Positions 8,196 to 17,520 of a DNA stretch of 64,000 nt are shown piece after piece. The DNA lies in the NCBI RefSeq assembly GCF_041529975.1, contig NZ_CP168030.1, positions 2,542,001 through 2,606,000 of the forward strand, in the 5' to 3' direction. The notes beneath the pieces were generated by a model, which saw only the letters and a list, made by a program, of their open reading frames with translations, was not told where the DNA came from and did no database searches. The position numbers and the translations under genes were made by a program. The stretch comes from Microbacterium maritypicum (GTDB lineage Bacteria > Actinomycetota > Actinomycetes > Actinomycetales > Microbacteriaceae). The stretch's first letter is position 1. Every line of letters starts with the position of its first letter.

Positions 8196-9140
8196 ATGAG
8201 TGCCCAGATCGTCGATGTCGACAACTTCACGCGGGTAGAAACCGACACGATGATCGACCGGATGCTCCCGATCATCGGCGGGGTGGGCGTGTTCCACCAC
8301 GACCGTGCGCTCCCGCCCCTGGAGCAGCAACCGGTGATTCGACAGAACCGCGACACGCTCTATTCGGTCGCGATCATCGATCTCAGTGGGGGCCCCGTCA
8401 CCCTCACACTGCCGGAGGTCGGAGACCGGTACGTCTCGGTCATGATCATCAACCAGGATCACTACATCAACCGTGTCTTCCATCGGGCAGGCTCCTATCC
8501 CCTCACGATCGAGGAGTTCGAGACCCCGCACGTCATCGCTGCGGCACGCATCCTCTTCGACCCGGCAAGTCCGAGCGACCTCGAAGCGGTGAATGCGATC
8601 CAGGATCAGATCACTCTCACCGCGAGCGGCACTCAGGAGTTCTCTCACCCCGAATACGACCACGACAGCTACGTCGAGGTTCGCGAAGCCCTGCTCGTGC
8701 TGGGCAAGACGATGGGTGGACTGTCGGGATGCTTCGGATCGAAGGAAGACGTCGACCCCGTGCGTCACCTGGTCGGCACGGCGCTCGGCTGGGGTGGCCT
8801 TCCCGATGCGGAGGCGTCGTACATCAACATCGACCCCAAGCTTCCCGTCGGCCGCTACACCATGACCTTCCGAGACGTGCCCGCCGACGCGTTCTGGTCG
8901 GTCAGCGTCTACAACGCGGCCGGCCACTTCGAACCCGGGCCGATCGGCGCCACGAACGTCAACTCCGTGTTCGCCACCAAGAACGAGGACGGATCGACCA
9001 CCGTGCGCCTCGGCGACCACGGCGACGATGCCGCGAACTCCATTCCCCTCCCGGAGGGCTGGAACCTCCTGATCCGGCTCTACCGGCCGCGTCTCGGTGA
9101 GCTCGCCTCATGGAAGGTGCCGGAGATCATCGCCGGCTGA
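8196..9140 (+). CDS. DUF1254/DUF1214 domain protein
   Basis: 314 residues. The N-terminal half (FTRVETDTMIDRM, RQNRDTLYS) matches the DUF1254 pattern. The C-terminal half (AFWSVSVYNAAGHF, GWNLLIRLYRP) matches DUF1214. No signal peptide or membrane segment is visible, so this copy is probably cytoplasmic. The biochemical role of the family is not established. The ATG at 8196 follows GAGGAG with good spacing. It is divergent from the P1B ATPase with a 139-bp shared upstream region. Confidence 0.8.
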   Translation: MSAQIVDVDNFTRVETDTMIDRMLPIIGGVGVFHHDRALPPLEQQPVIRQNRDTLYSVAIIDLSGGPVTLTLPEVGDRYVSVMIINQDHYINRVFHRAGSYPLTIEEFETPHVIAAARILFDPASPSDLEAVNAIQDQITLTASGTQEFSHPEYDHDSYVEVREALLVLGKTMGGLSGCFGSKEDVDPVRHLVGTALGWGGLPDAEASYINIDPKLPVGRYTMTFRDVPADAFWSVSVYNAAGHFEPGPIGATNVNSVFATKNEDGSTTVRLGDHGDDAANSIPLPEGWNLLIRLYRPRLGELASWKVPEIIAG

Positions 9141-9178
9141 CCACACCCCGGCGGTGCAGACCTCGCCGTCTTCGAGCA

Positions 9179-10528
9179 TCAGGAAGGCGCTCGTGGCGCC
9201 CGCTTGACCTCGTCGTACGCCGCGAGCGCGGCCTTCCTGGTCTCACCGAGGTCGACGATCGGTTCGGTCGGTGCTTCGGAGGCCCACTGCGAGATGTAGA
9301 GCCCCTGCGGGTCGAACTTCTTCGCCTGCAGCTCGGGATTGAAAACGCGGAAGTACGGGGCCGCATCGGCACCGGAGCCCGCCACCCATTGCCAGTTGAA
9401 CGGGTTGTTGGCCTCGTCGGCGTCGACGAGCGTGTCCCAGAACCACTCCTCGCCGAGTCGCCAGTCGATCAGCAGGTTCTTCACGAGGAAGGAGGCCACG
9501 ACCATCCGGACGCGGTTGTGCATGTAGCCCGTGTGCCAGAGCTCCCGCATTCCCGCATCCACCAGCGGCACTCCGGTCTCGCCGTGCTGCCAGGCCTCCA
9601 GGTGCGCTGGGTCGAGGGGTGGCCACGGGAAGGCGTCGAACTCGCGACGCAGATTTCGGGTCGCGAGGTCGGGGGAGTGATAGAGCGTGTGCCAGGCGAA
9701 CTCCCGCCAACCGAGCTCGGAGAGGAATCCGCCGGCACCGTCCACGCCGACGGCCTCGTGCCAGACCGTGAAGGGGCTGATCTCTCCCCAGCGCAGCCGC
9801 GGGGAGAGCAGCGAGGTCGCACCGGCAGCGGGTTCGTCGCGCGCGCGGTCATACGAGGGGAGGTCGTGAGCGAGGAACTCCGTGAGGCGTCGCCGGGCGG
9901 CGGGTTCCCCAGGCTCCCAGGTGTCGCGCAGGCCCCCGGCCCAATCCGGCCGGGTGGGCAGCAGATCCCAGTCGTCGAGAGCATCGGAGGCGGGGACATG
10001 ATCCGGGCCATCGACTGTCCGTGGCTCCGGAAGCGGCGCGCGTGGTGCCGGCAGCGCGAGACACGCGCGCCAGAACGGGGTGAAGACGGAATAGTGCGTG
10101 CCGCTGCCGGTCGTCACGGTCCTCGGCTCGTGCAGCAGGGATGCTGCGAAGGACGCGACCTCGAGCCCCTCGGCCCGGAGTGCCGACTTCAGCGATGAGT
10201 CGATCTCGCGCTCGGCGCCCCCGTACCGTCGGTTCCAGAATACGGCGCCGGCGCCGACATCCGCCACCGCCTCGCGGACGACGTGCCCTGCGGCGCCGCG
10301 ACGCAGCACGAGTGCCCCGCCGCGCTCACGGAGACGCTCGTCGAGCGATGCCAGCGAGTGGTGCAGCCACCAGCGGGCTGCGCCGCCGAGGGGGCGGATG
10401 CCCGGCGACTCCTCGTCGAGCACATAGAGCGCGATGACCGGTTCACCTCGATCGATCGCGGCGCGCAACGCCGGATTGTCGGCGAGGCGGAGGTCGTCGC
10501 GGAACCACACCAGCGAGGGGGATGTCAT
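9179..10528 (-). CDS. phr: Deoxyribodipyrimidine photolyase (cryptochrome/photolyase family)
   Basis: 449 residues. The antenna-binding N-terminal domain begins LVWFRDDLRLADNPAL. The FAD-binding C-terminal domain shows WREFAWHTLYH, GMRELWHTGYMHNR, and NNPFNWQWVAGSG with PYFRVFNP, the class I photolyase core. It uses blue light to repair cyclobutane pyrimidine dimers. Only the 5-prime end is near another gene; a convergent DUF1254 gene ends 38 bp away. Classification as CPD rather than (6-4) photolyase rests on overall pattern only. Confidence 0.92.
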   Translation of the reverse strand: MTSPSLVWFRDDLRLADNPALRAAIDRGEPVIALYVLDEESPGIRPLGGAARWWLHHSLASLDERLRERGGALVLRRGAAGHVVREAVADVGAGAVFWNRRYGGAEREIDSSLKSALRAEGLEVASFAASLLHEPRTVTTGSGTHYSVFTPFWRACLALPAPRAPLPEPRTVDGPDHVPASDALDDWDLLPTRPDWAGGLRDTWEPGEPAARRRLTEFLAHDLPSYDRARDEPAAGATSLLSPRLRWGEISPFTVWHEAVGVDGAGGFLSELGWREFAWHTLYHSPDLATRNLRREFDAFPWPPLDPAHLEAWQHGETGVPLVDAGMRELWHTGYMHNRVRMVVASFLVKNLLIDWRLGEEWFWDTLVDADEANNPFNWQWVAGSGADAAPYFRVFNPELQAKKFDPQGLYISQWASEAPTEPIVDLGETRKAALAAYDEVKRAPRAPS

Positions 10529-10567
10529 GGGACCATTCTCTTCGAGCTCACGGGCATGGTCTGTCTC

Positions 10568-10978
10568 TCAACGCCGACGGTGGTTTCGGCGGGGCGTCTC
10601 GCCGCCGGTCGACCACAGCGCCCACAGCACCAGGATCGGCTGTAGGAACAGTCGACCGAACCGCCGAGCATCCGTGTCGAGTCCCGGCGTCGAGCGCTTG
10701 GTCTGCCACTGGTGGATGTTCCCGGGCATCACGGCGACGAAGAATGCGGCCGTCGCCCAGCCGATGCGGCGGCGCTCCTTCGGTAGCGCGAGGAGTCCCG
10801 CCGCGAGCGCGACCTCTGCGGCGCCCGAGGCGATCACGATCGTGTCCTTGTCGAGCCTGGTCAGGCGAGTGGCCCAATCGGGCACCACGACCCGGAACCC
10901 GCGGGTGCTGAGGAAGTGGCCGACACCGATCGCGCCGAGCGCGACCGCCAGGATCCATCGTGCGACTGCTCTGTCCAT
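10568..10978 (-). CDS. DoxX-like small membrane protein
   Basis: 136 residues, with about four hydrophobic segments. The pattern GVGHFLSTRGF, then GAAEVALAAGLL, then AVMPGNIHQW is typical of the DoxX-like family, whose function is poorly defined. It ends 39 bp upstream of the photolyase start on the same strand, so the two may be cotranscribed. The C-terminus is strongly basic (RRNHRRR). Confidence 0.75.
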   Translation of the reverse strand: MDRAVARWILAVALGAIGVGHFLSTRGFRVVVPDWATRLTRLDKDTIVIASGAAEVALAAGLLALPKERRRIGWATAAFFVAVMPGNIHQWQTKRSTPGLDTDARRFGRLFLQPILVLWALWSTGGETPRRNHRRR

Positions 10979-11012
10979 CCGTTCACGCTACGTGATGTCC
11001 AGAGCTCCGGCG

Positions 11013-11963
11013 TCACTCCGCGGCGGGCATCCTGGTGCGCTCCCACGAGCGGAACCCGTCGACGATCTCCGGCGTGTGCGTGTGGTGGAGGTAGTGCGTT
11101 CCATCGAGCGGCACGACCGTTCCATCGTCGACGGCCGCGGCCTGCTCCTCGTGCAGATCCACCCAGGTGGGGACCGTCGGATTGTCGGCCACGACGAACA
11201 GCAGCAGGGGGAGGTCTTCGGGGAAGCTCGTGCCCAGAGCATCGTCGAAGTTCGCGTGGAGCAGAGACATCGCGTTCAGGTAGGTGGGGCTCAGCGTGTT
11301 CCGGTTGGTGAGCAGGGCGATCTGCTCCTGCACGTCTGCGGAGTAGACGGACTCGTCGTAACCCGTGCCACGGAACGATGCGATGAGTCGCACGAGCCCC
11401 AGGTTCTTCGCCGCGCCGAAGAGCCCGACGGGCAGCTCGGTGTCCGAGCCGGGCTGCCCGGGGACGCTGCTGTCGATTCCGACGAACGCCCGCACCTCAT
11501 CGGGATAGCGGTTCGCGAACTGGATGCCGTATATGCCGGCGATGGAATGCCCCATCAAGACGTAGTCGTCGACGCCGAGCTCCTGCAGAGCGGAATGCGT
11601 CTCGGTCACGATGTTGTCGGTGGTGCGGGCGCGATCCGTACCGTCGCTCAGCCCGTAACCGAACGGCTCCACGACGATCACGCGATGGTCCTTGGCCAGC
11701 TCGGTGACGAGCGGCTCGAAGTCGAGCACCGGGGATGCGGTGCCGAAACCCGGGAGGAGAACGATGTCCTCCGAGCCCTCACCGGTGATCATGACGTTCA
11801 TCTCGTGCCCGTCCACGGTGACCTTCTGCCCGTACGGCTCGATGCGATCCTGTTCGACCGCGGTCGCCACCGCATTGCCGACCGTGGTGGCCACCAGTCC
11901 GACCGCGATGACGGCGACGACGGACGTGAGTGCGATGAGCACTCTCTTGACGGGCTTCTTCAT
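11013..11963 (-). CDS. Membrane-anchored or secreted alpha/beta hydrolase
   Basis: 316 residues. A basic N-terminus and one hydrophobic segment (about 8-30) act as signal anchor or signal peptide. The hydrolase fold has LLPGFGTASP (oxyanion region), the nucleophile elbow GHSIAG, and a late Asp-His region (VVPLDGTHYLHH). The substrate is unknown. It is divergent from the two-component genes at 12129-13966, with a perfect 22-bp palindrome in the shared upstream region, so it is a candidate target of that system. Confidence 0.82.
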   Translation of the reverse strand: MKKPVKRVLIALTSVVAVIAVGLVATTVGNAVATAVEQDRIEPYGQKVTVDGHEMNVMITGEGSEDIVLLPGFGTASPVLDFEPLVTELAKDHRVIVVEPFGYGLSDGTDRARTTDNIVTETHSALQELGVDDYVLMGHSIAGIYGIQFANRYPDEVRAFVGIDSSVPGQPGSDTELPVGLFGAAKNLGLVRLIASFRGTGYDESVYSADVQEQIALLTNRNTLSPTYLNAMSLLHANFDDALGTSFPEDLPLLLFVVADNPTVPTWVDLHEEQAAAVDDGTVVPLDGTHYLHHTHTPEIVDGFRSWERTRMPAAE

Positions 11964-12051
11964 GCCGACCTCTCTCGGCGCACGCGCTGTGCGCCCTCAT
12001 CCCAGCGTGCCGCGCGGCATCCGCCGCCGCGTCGCCCTGCCGCAGACAAAC

Positions 12052-12073
12052 GTGTACTGCGATCGCAGTACAC
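12052..12073. promoter_or_regulatory. Perfect 22-bp palindrome, probable operator
   Basis: An uninterrupted inverted repeat whose central 16 bases are TACTGCGATCGCAGTA (12055-12070), extended by GTG and CAC on either side. It sits 56 bp upstream of the sensor kinase ATG and 89 bp upstream of the divergent hydrolase ATG. A dyad of this form suits a dimeric NarL/LuxR-type response regulator such as the one encoded at 13283. Binding by that regulator is an inference. Confidence 0.7.
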
Positions 12074-12128
12074 ACAGCTCATCCCGGCGGAGGATCCGGG
12101 AGTCGGCGTCGCGGTGAATACTGGTGTG

Positions 12129-13286
12129 ATGCCGGCACCTCGTCCTCCAGGAATCGCGGCGCCGCTCTCCGACCTGATGGCTGTGGTCGTGGTGGTCGTG
12201 TTCGCCGTGTCACCCTTCCCGGACGAGGCGTTCCGCGCGACCGGATGGCTGCTCGTCGTCGCCCTCGTCCCCGCGGCCGCGATGCCGTTCCGCCGCCGGC
12301 ATCCCCTCGTCGTGCTCGTCGTCAGCCTGCTGTGCGCAGTGGTCCTGGCATTCGCGGGTGTCCTGTCGCCGAGCGCGCTCATCGCCATGGCGATCAGTGC
12401 CTACGCCGTCGTGGACCGTCGAGGGCGACTCGTCGGGATCATCGCCGTGACCTCGGCGACGGCGATCGTCTTCTTCTCGAACGCGATCCCGCTCGGCGGG
12501 GATCTCTTCGATGCCCGCGCGCTGCAGTTCGTCTTCATCATCGCCCTCGCCGGAGCACTGGGGGACGCGACCAGGTCACGACGCGAGTTCGTCTCCGCCA
12601 TGACCGAACGCGCGGAGCGGGCCGAGCGGGGGAGGGACGAGGAAGCGCGACGACGTGTCGCCGAAGAACGGGTGCGCATCGCGCGCGATCTGCACGACGT
12701 GGTCGCGCACCAGATCTCGGTCATCAGTCTCAATGCGGGCGTCGCGTCATCCGCGTTGGAGACCCGCCCGGAGCGTGCGCGGGAGGCACTGAGCACCATC
12801 CGCCGTTCCTCTCGCACCGTGCTCGCCGACATCGGTGGGCTGATGGCGCTGCTGCGCTCCGACGATCCGGATGATGTTCGCGACCTTCGTCCGCAGGTCG
12901 GCCTCGCCGGTCTCGACGAGCTGGTCGTGCAGTTCCGCGAGGCGGGGCTGCGCGTCGATCTCCAGGACGATCCCGATCGGCCTGCTCTGTCGCCGGCCAG
13001 TGATCATGTGGCTTACCTCGTGGTCCTCGAAGGATTGACGAATGCGCACAAGCACGGAGCGGATGGCGCGGCGACCGTGCGGCTCCGAGCGGACGGCGGG
13101 TCGCTCCGTGTCGTCGTCGACAATCAGGTGGCGACGGAATCCGAGGCGGTGTCGCGTGCGGGTGGCCACGGGCTGCGTGGACTGCGCGAGCGCGTGGTCG
13201 CGGTCCGGGGAGATGTGCAGACCGGCCGCGATGGAAGCGCGTTCCGCCTCGAGGTGCGGATCCCCCTCGACGGAGGTGCACGATGA
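12129..13286 (+). CDS. Two-component sensor histidine kinase (HisKA_3, DesK/LiaS type)
   Basis: 385 residues from ATG 12129 (a GTG lies directly before it at 12126). The N-terminal ~150 residues hold about five membrane segments with little extracytoplasmic sequence. A coiled linker rich in Arg and Glu leads to the phospho-acceptor block RIARDLHDVVAHQ. The ATP-binding part shows NAHKHG and GGHGLRGLRERV. The stimulus is unknown; the small sensor suggests an envelope or membrane signal. Its stop overlaps the start of the response regulator gene by 4 bases. Confidence 0.9.
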   Translation: MPAPRPPGIAAPLSDLMAVVVVVVFAVSPFPDEAFRATGWLLVVALVPAAAMPFRRRHPLVVLVVSLLCAVVLAFAGVLSPSALIAMAISAYAVVDRRGRLVGIIAVTSATAIVFFSNAIPLGGDLFDARALQFVFIIALAGALGDATRSRREFVSAMTERAERAERGRDEEARRRVAEERVRIARDLHDVVAHQISVISLNAGVASSALETRPERAREALSTIRRSSRTVLADIGGLMALLRSDDPDDVRDLRPQVGLAGLDELVVQFREAGLRVDLQDDPDRPALSPASDHVAYLVVLEGLTNAHKHGADGAATVRLRADGGSLRVVVDNQVATESEAVSRAGGHGLRGLRERVVAVRGDVQTGRDGSAFRLEVRIPLDGGAR

Positions 13287-13966
13287 TCCGGGTGCTCGTC
13301 GTCGACGATCAGCCGTTGGTGCGGCAGGCGGTCCGCGACATCCTCGTCGACGGCGGCATCGAGGTGGTGGGCGAAGCAGCGAACGGGCGTGAGGCGGTGT
13401 CCGCGGTGCGCGAGTCGATGCCGGACATCGTGGTGATGGACATCCGGATGCCGGAGCTCGACGGCATCGCCGCCACCGCGCAGATCATGAGCGCGGCGCA
13501 GTCCACCGCGACCCGCGTGCTCATCCTGACGACCTTCGAGGAGGACGACTACGTGGTCGCCGCACTCCGCGCCGGTGCGAGTGGCTTCATCGGCAAAGGG
13601 GCCGAGCCGGACGACATCGTCAGCGCCGTGCGAGTGGTGCACCGCGGTGAGGCTCTCCTGTCGTCGGCGGCAACACGGTCGCTGATCGAGCGCTCCGTGC
13701 TGCCGCAGCATCCGCGAGCCGATGCCTGGCACACCGAGCCGCTGCGACAGCTCACGGAGCGGGAGCGCGAGGTGCTGCTCCTCGTGGCGGGCGGGGCGTC
13801 GAACCAGGACATCGCGAACCGCCTCGTGATCTCACCGCACACCGCGAAGACCCATGTGAACCGCATCATGTCGAAGCTGAACGCACGCGATCGTGCGCAG
13901 CTCGTGATCCACGCGTACGAGTCGGGGATCATCGTCCCCTCGCGCGGCGCCGACCAGCCGGGCTGA
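13283..13966 (+). CDS. NarL/FixJ-family response regulator
   Basis: 227 residues. The receiver domain begins IRVLVVDDQPLVRQA, with the phospho-acceptor Asp in VVMDIRMPELDG. The C-terminal LuxR-type helix-turn-helix contains LTEREREVLLLVAGG, SNQDIANRLVISPHTAKTHV and RIMSKL. It is the partner of the kinase it overlaps (ATGA junction at 13283) and the likely binder of the 22-bp palindrome at 12052. Targets probably include the divergent hydrolase gene and its own operon. Confidence 0.92.
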   Translation: MIRVLVVDDQPLVRQAVRDILVDGGIEVVGEAANGREAVSAVRESMPDIVVMDIRMPELDGIAATAQIMSAAQSTATRVLILTTFEEDDYVVAALRAGASGFIGKGAEPDDIVSAVRVVHRGEALLSSAATRSLIERSVLPQHPRADAWHTEPLRQLTEREREVLLLVAGGASNQDIANRLVISPHTAKTHVNRIMSKLNARDRAQLVIHAYESGIIVPSRGADQPG

Positions 13967-14073
13967 GGGTGACCGACGGCGGCACCGGTCACGGTGTCCG
14001 ACACCGTCGCGAAGCGGTCAGGACCCCGTGATCATGCGAGTAACCTGGACACCGACCCAGATGGAGAGTTTCT

Positions 14074-16062
14074 GTGCCTGAAAACGCCCGGCCGCACGAT
14101 GGCTTCGCCCTGTTCATTGACCGAAACGTCGTCGCGATGCGCGTCAACGGCGATCTCAAGGATCTCGCCACGACCGTGACCGACACCGACGAGGTCGAGC
14201 CGGTCACGATCGACAGTGCGGATGGGCTGAACATCCTCCGCCACTCGGCTGCCCACGTGCTGGCGCAGGCGGTGCAGCGCATCAACCCGCAGGCGAACCT
14301 CGGCATCGGCCCGCCCATCACCGACGGGTTCTATTACGACTTCGGCGTGGAGACCCCGTTCACGCCTGACGACATCAAGGCCATCACGAAGGAGATGCAG
14401 CGCATCGTCCGCGAGGGCCAGCGCTTCGTCCGCCGTGTCGTGACCGACGACGAGGCGCGCGCCGAGCTCGCGGACGAGCCGTTCAAGCTCGAGCTCATCG
14501 GGCTCAAAGGCGGGAAGGAAGCCGCCGAGGGGGCCTCCGTCGAGGTCGGCGAGGGTGAGCTGACGATCTACGACAACACCACCCGCGATGGCGAGGTCGT
14601 CTGGAAGGACCTCTGCCGCGGGCCGCACCTGCCCAACACGCGCATGATCGGCAACGGCTGGGACCTCACCCGCATCGCCGCCGCCTACTGGCGCGGCAGC
14701 GAGAAGAACCCGCAGCTGCAGCGCATCTACGGCACGGCGTGGCCGACCAAGGACGAGCTGCGTGCCTACCAGGAGCGCATCGCCGAGGCGGAGCGCCGCG
14801 ATCACCGCAAGCTCGGTGCCGAGATGGACCTGTTCTCCTTCCCAGACGAGATCGGCTCCGGACTCGCGGTGTTCCACCCCAAGGGCGGCATCATCCGCTA
14901 CGAGATCGAGGAGAACCTACGTAAGCACCTGCTGCGCAACGGATACGACCTCGTGAACAGCCCGCACATCACGAAGAAGGACCTCTTCATGACGTCGGGT
15001 CACCTGCAGACCTATGCGGACGGCATGTTCCCCCCGATGCACCTCGACGAGGTCGTCGATGAGGAGGGCAACGTCACCCGTCAAGGGCAGGACTACTACC
15101 TGAAGCCGATGAACTGCCCGTTCCACAACCTCATCTTCCGTTCGCGCGGGCGTTCCTACCGCGAGCTGCCGCTGCGTCTGGCCGAGTTCGGGACGGTCTA
15201 CCGCTACGAGAAGAGTGGGACACTGTCGGGTCTGACCCGCGTGCGTGGCCTGACACAGGACGACGCCCACATCTACGTCGCTCAGGACCAGGTCAAGGAC
15301 GAGCTCACGACGAACCTGAACCTCGTCCTGGACCTGCTCCGCGACTACGGCCTCAACGACTTCTACCTCGAACTGTCGACGAACGAGGTGGGGAACCCCA
15401 AGTTCCTCGGCGAGCCGGAGCAGTGGACCACCGCGATCGACACGTTGCGTGAGGTCGCGATCGAGTCCGGACTCGAACTCGTCGCCGACCCCGGCGGCGC
15501 CGCCTTCTACGGTCCGAAGATCTCCGTACAGGCACGCGACGCGATCGGACGCACCTGGCAGATGTCGACCATCCAGCTCGACTTCAACCAGCCCGACCGG
15601 TTCGAGCTGGAGTACACCGGACCCGACGGGCAGAAGCACCGGCCGGTCATGATCCACCGCGCGCTCCTCGGTTCGGTCGAGCGCTTCTTCGCGATCCTCC
15701 TCGAGCACTACGCCGGCGACTTCCCGCTCTGGCTCGCGCCCAGTCAGGTTGTCGGCGTCCCGGTCGCGGAGCAGTACGGAGACTATCTGGACGACGTCAT
15801 CGCGCAGCTGCGCGAGGCGGGCGTCCGGGCCGACGTCGATCACTCCGACGACCGCATGCAGAAGAAGATCCGCAACCACACGACGGCGAAGGTCCCCGTC
15901 ATCCTCATCGTCGGGGAGCAGGATCGAGCCGCGGGCACGGTGTCGTTCCGCTTCCGCGACGGCACGCAGGAGAACGGCGTCCCGGTCGAGGATGCGGTAC
16001 GTCGGATCAGCGCCGCCATCGCCTCGCACGCGCTCGTGCTGAAGGCAGGGGACCTGGCGTGA
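14074..16062 (+). CDS. thrS: Threonine--tRNA ligase
   Basis: 662 residues from GTG 14074, preceded by GGAGAG. The N-terminal TGS-like region is followed by the editing domain ([25 protein letters not shown]). The class II catalytic core has motif 2 [13 protein letters not shown] and zinc-ligand blocks [12 protein letters not shown] and [21 protein letters not shown]. The anticodon-binding domain closes the protein. Length is normal. It overlaps the HIT-domain gene by 4 bases (GTGA), a pairing common in actinobacteria. No T-box is evident upstream. Confidence 0.97.
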   Translation: MPENARPHDGFALFIDRNVVAMRVNGDLKDLATTVTDTDEVEPVTIDSADGLNILRHSAAHVLAQAVQRINPQANLGIGPPITDGFYYDFGVETPFTPDDIKAITKEMQRIVREGQRFVRRVVTDDEARAELADEPFKLELIGLKGGKEAAEGASVEVGEGELTIYDNTTRDGEVVWKDLCRGPHLPNTRMIGNGWDLTRIAAAYWRGSEKNPQLQRIYGTAWPTKDELRAYQERIAEAERRDHRKLGAEMDLFSFPDEIGSGLAVFHPKGGIIRYEIEENLRKHLLRNGYDLVNSPHITKKDLFMTSGHLQTYADGMFPPMHLDEVVDEEGNVTRQGQDYYLKPMNCPFHNLIFRSRGRSYRELPLRLAEFGTVYRYEKSGTLSGLTRVRGLTQDDAHIYVAQDQVKDELTTNLNLVLDLLRDYGLNDFYLELSTNEVGNPKFLGEPEQWTTAIDTLREVAIESGLELVADPGGAAFYGPKISVQARDAIGRTWQMSTIQLDFNQPDRFELEYTGPDGQKHRPVMIHRALLGSVERFFAILLEHYAGDFPLWLAPSQVVGVPVAEQYGDYLDDVIAQLREAGVRADVDHSDDRMQKKIRNHTTAKVPVILIVGEQDRAAGTVSFRFRDGTQENGVPVEDAVRRISAAIASHALVLKAGDLA

Positions 16063-16646
16063 CCGAGGGGGAGCGGCCGCTGGAAGACGCCGGGCGCCTC
16101 GCCGGCGTTCCGGACGAGTTCCAGCGGCTGTGGACCCCGCATCGGATGGCGTACATCCAGGCGGGGCCGGAGCCGCTGCGGGAGGAGTGCCCGTTCTGCG
16201 AGGCTCCGAAGTTCCCCGACGAGGAGCGGCTGGTCGTGGCGCGCGGCGAGACGGCCTACGTGCTGCTGAACCTGTTCCCGTACAACTCGGGGCACCTGCT
16301 CGTGTGCCCGTATCGCCACATCGCCACCTACGACCAGGCGACGCCCGCCGAGGTCGCCGAGATCGGTGCCCTCACACAGACTGCCATGCGTGTGCTGCGC
16401 GAGGTGTCACGCTGCGACGGCTTCAACATCGGCATGAACCAGGGCGCGGTGGCGGGCGCCGGCGTCGACGCCCACCTGCACCAGCACGTGGTGCCGCGGT
16501 GGACATCGGACGCCAACTTCTTCCCGATCATCGCGAAGACCAAGGCGCTTCCGCAGCTCCTCGGCGAGGTGCGGGAGGCCGTGGCGAACGCCTGGCCGGC
16601 GTCGGAGCCTACTGCGGAGGAGCTCAGCGCACCTGACGGGCGGTGA
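16059..16646 (+). CDS. HIT-domain nucleotide phosphorylase/hydrolase
   Basis: 195 residues. The histidine-triad motif is [10 protein letters not shown], following [12 protein letters not shown]. The Cys pair CPFCEAP near residue 45 resembles the metal site of Ap4A phosphorylase-type HIT proteins. Such enzymes cleave dinucleoside polyphosphates. It is translationally coupled to thrS; aminoacyl-tRNA synthetases make Ap4A, so the pairing is sensible. Its 3-prime end overlaps the convergent pdxY gene by 23 bases. Confidence 0.9.
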   Translation: MTEGERPLEDAGRLAGVPDEFQRLWTPHRMAYIQAGPEPLREECPFCEAPKFPDEERLVVARGETAYVLLNLFPYNSGHLLVCPYRHIATYDQATPAEVAEIGALTQTAMRVLREVSRCDGFNIGMNQGAVAGAGVDAHLHQHVVPRWTSDANFFPIIAKTKALPQLLGEVREAVANAWPASEPTAEELSAPDGR

Positions 16647-17475
16647 ACTGCATCTGCGGGTTCGCGTAGAACTCCTGCGCCTCGACGAGCTGCAGCTCGC
16701 GCTCACCGGATTCGAGCGTGGCTTTCAACAGGTCGTAGACGCTGGATGCCGTGCGCTCCAGAGCGATCTTCGCGCTGCCGGTCTCGACGTAGTGCGCCGT
16801 GAACAGTGCCGCGGTCACATCCCCGGAGCCGTTCGCCTTCATCGGCAGGTGCGGGGTCTGCACGAGCCAGGCACCCTGCGCGTCGGCGGCGAGCATCTCG
16901 ATGGTGCCCTCTTCGCGGTCGGGCCGCTCGACGCTCGTCACCAGCACGGTGCTCGGACCCATCGCGTGGGCGAGGTCGACGGAGGCGAGGGTGGACTCGA
17001 GCGTGTCCGGCTCGGTGTCGGTGAGGAAGCCGAGCTCGAACTGGTTCGGCGTGATGATGTCGGCGACTGGGACGACGCGCTCACGCAGCAGCACGGGGAT
17101 CGCCGGGGCCACGAAGCACCCCGACTTGGCGTTGCCCATGACCGGGTCGCAGGCATAGACGGCGCTCGGGTTCGCGGACTTCACACGGGCGACCGCGTCG
17201 ATGATCACGTCTCCGATGCCTTCGCCGCCCTGGTAGCCGCTGAGGATCGCGTCGATCTGGCCGAAGACGCCACGCTCCTCGATGCCGGTGATGACTTCGC
17301 GGACGTCGTCCGGAGCGATCATCGGTCCGCGCCAGGCGCCGTATCCGGTGTGGTTGGAGAAGTTCACCGTGTAGACCGGGAGCACCTCGACGCCGATGCG
17401 CTGCAGGGGGAACACCGCGGCGGAGTTGCCGACGTGCCCGTAGGCGACGGCTGACTGGATGGAGAGGATCTTCAT
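16624..17475 (-). CDS. pdxY: Pyridoxal kinase
   Basis: 283 residues, PfkB/ribokinase-like fold. It begins ILSIQSAVAYGHVGNSAAVFPLQ, the pyridoxal kinase N-terminal signature. Further family blocks are SGYQGGEGIGDVIIDAV, YACDPVMGN, ITPNQFELGFL, and the anion-hole motif KANGSGDVTAALF. It phosphorylates pyridoxal in B6 salvage. It lies 45 bp downstream of the MocR/PdxR-like regulator gene on the same strand, so regulator and kinase probably form one transcript opposite pdxST. Confidence 0.95.
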   Translation of the reverse strand: MKILSIQSAVAYGHVGNSAAVFPLQRIGVEVLPVYTVNFSNHTGYGAWRGPMIAPDDVREVITGIEERGVFGQIDAILSGYQGGEGIGDVIIDAVARVKSANPSAVYACDPVMGNAKSGCFVAPAIPVLLRERVVPVADIITPNQFELGFLTDTEPDTLESTLASVDLAHAMGPSTVLVTSVERPDREEGTIEMLAADAQGAWLVQTPHLPMKANGSGDVTAALFTAHYVETGSAKIALERTASSVYDLLKATLESGERELQLVEAQEFYANPQMQFTARQVR

Positions 17476-17520
17476 TCTCCGGCTCTTTCGTTCAGGGCAG
17501 GCGGGTGCCCGCGAGGATGG

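Noticed and set aside
8057..8356. N-terminal 100-codon extension of the P1B ATPase
   Set aside because: It is not similar to ATPases, overlaps the divergent DUF1254 gene and its ribosome-binding site, and a good ATG exists at 8056.
10434..12128. 565-codon extension upstream of the sensor kinase
   Set aside because: It runs antisense through the photolyase, DoxX-like and hydrolase genes; the kinase pattern starts at 12129.
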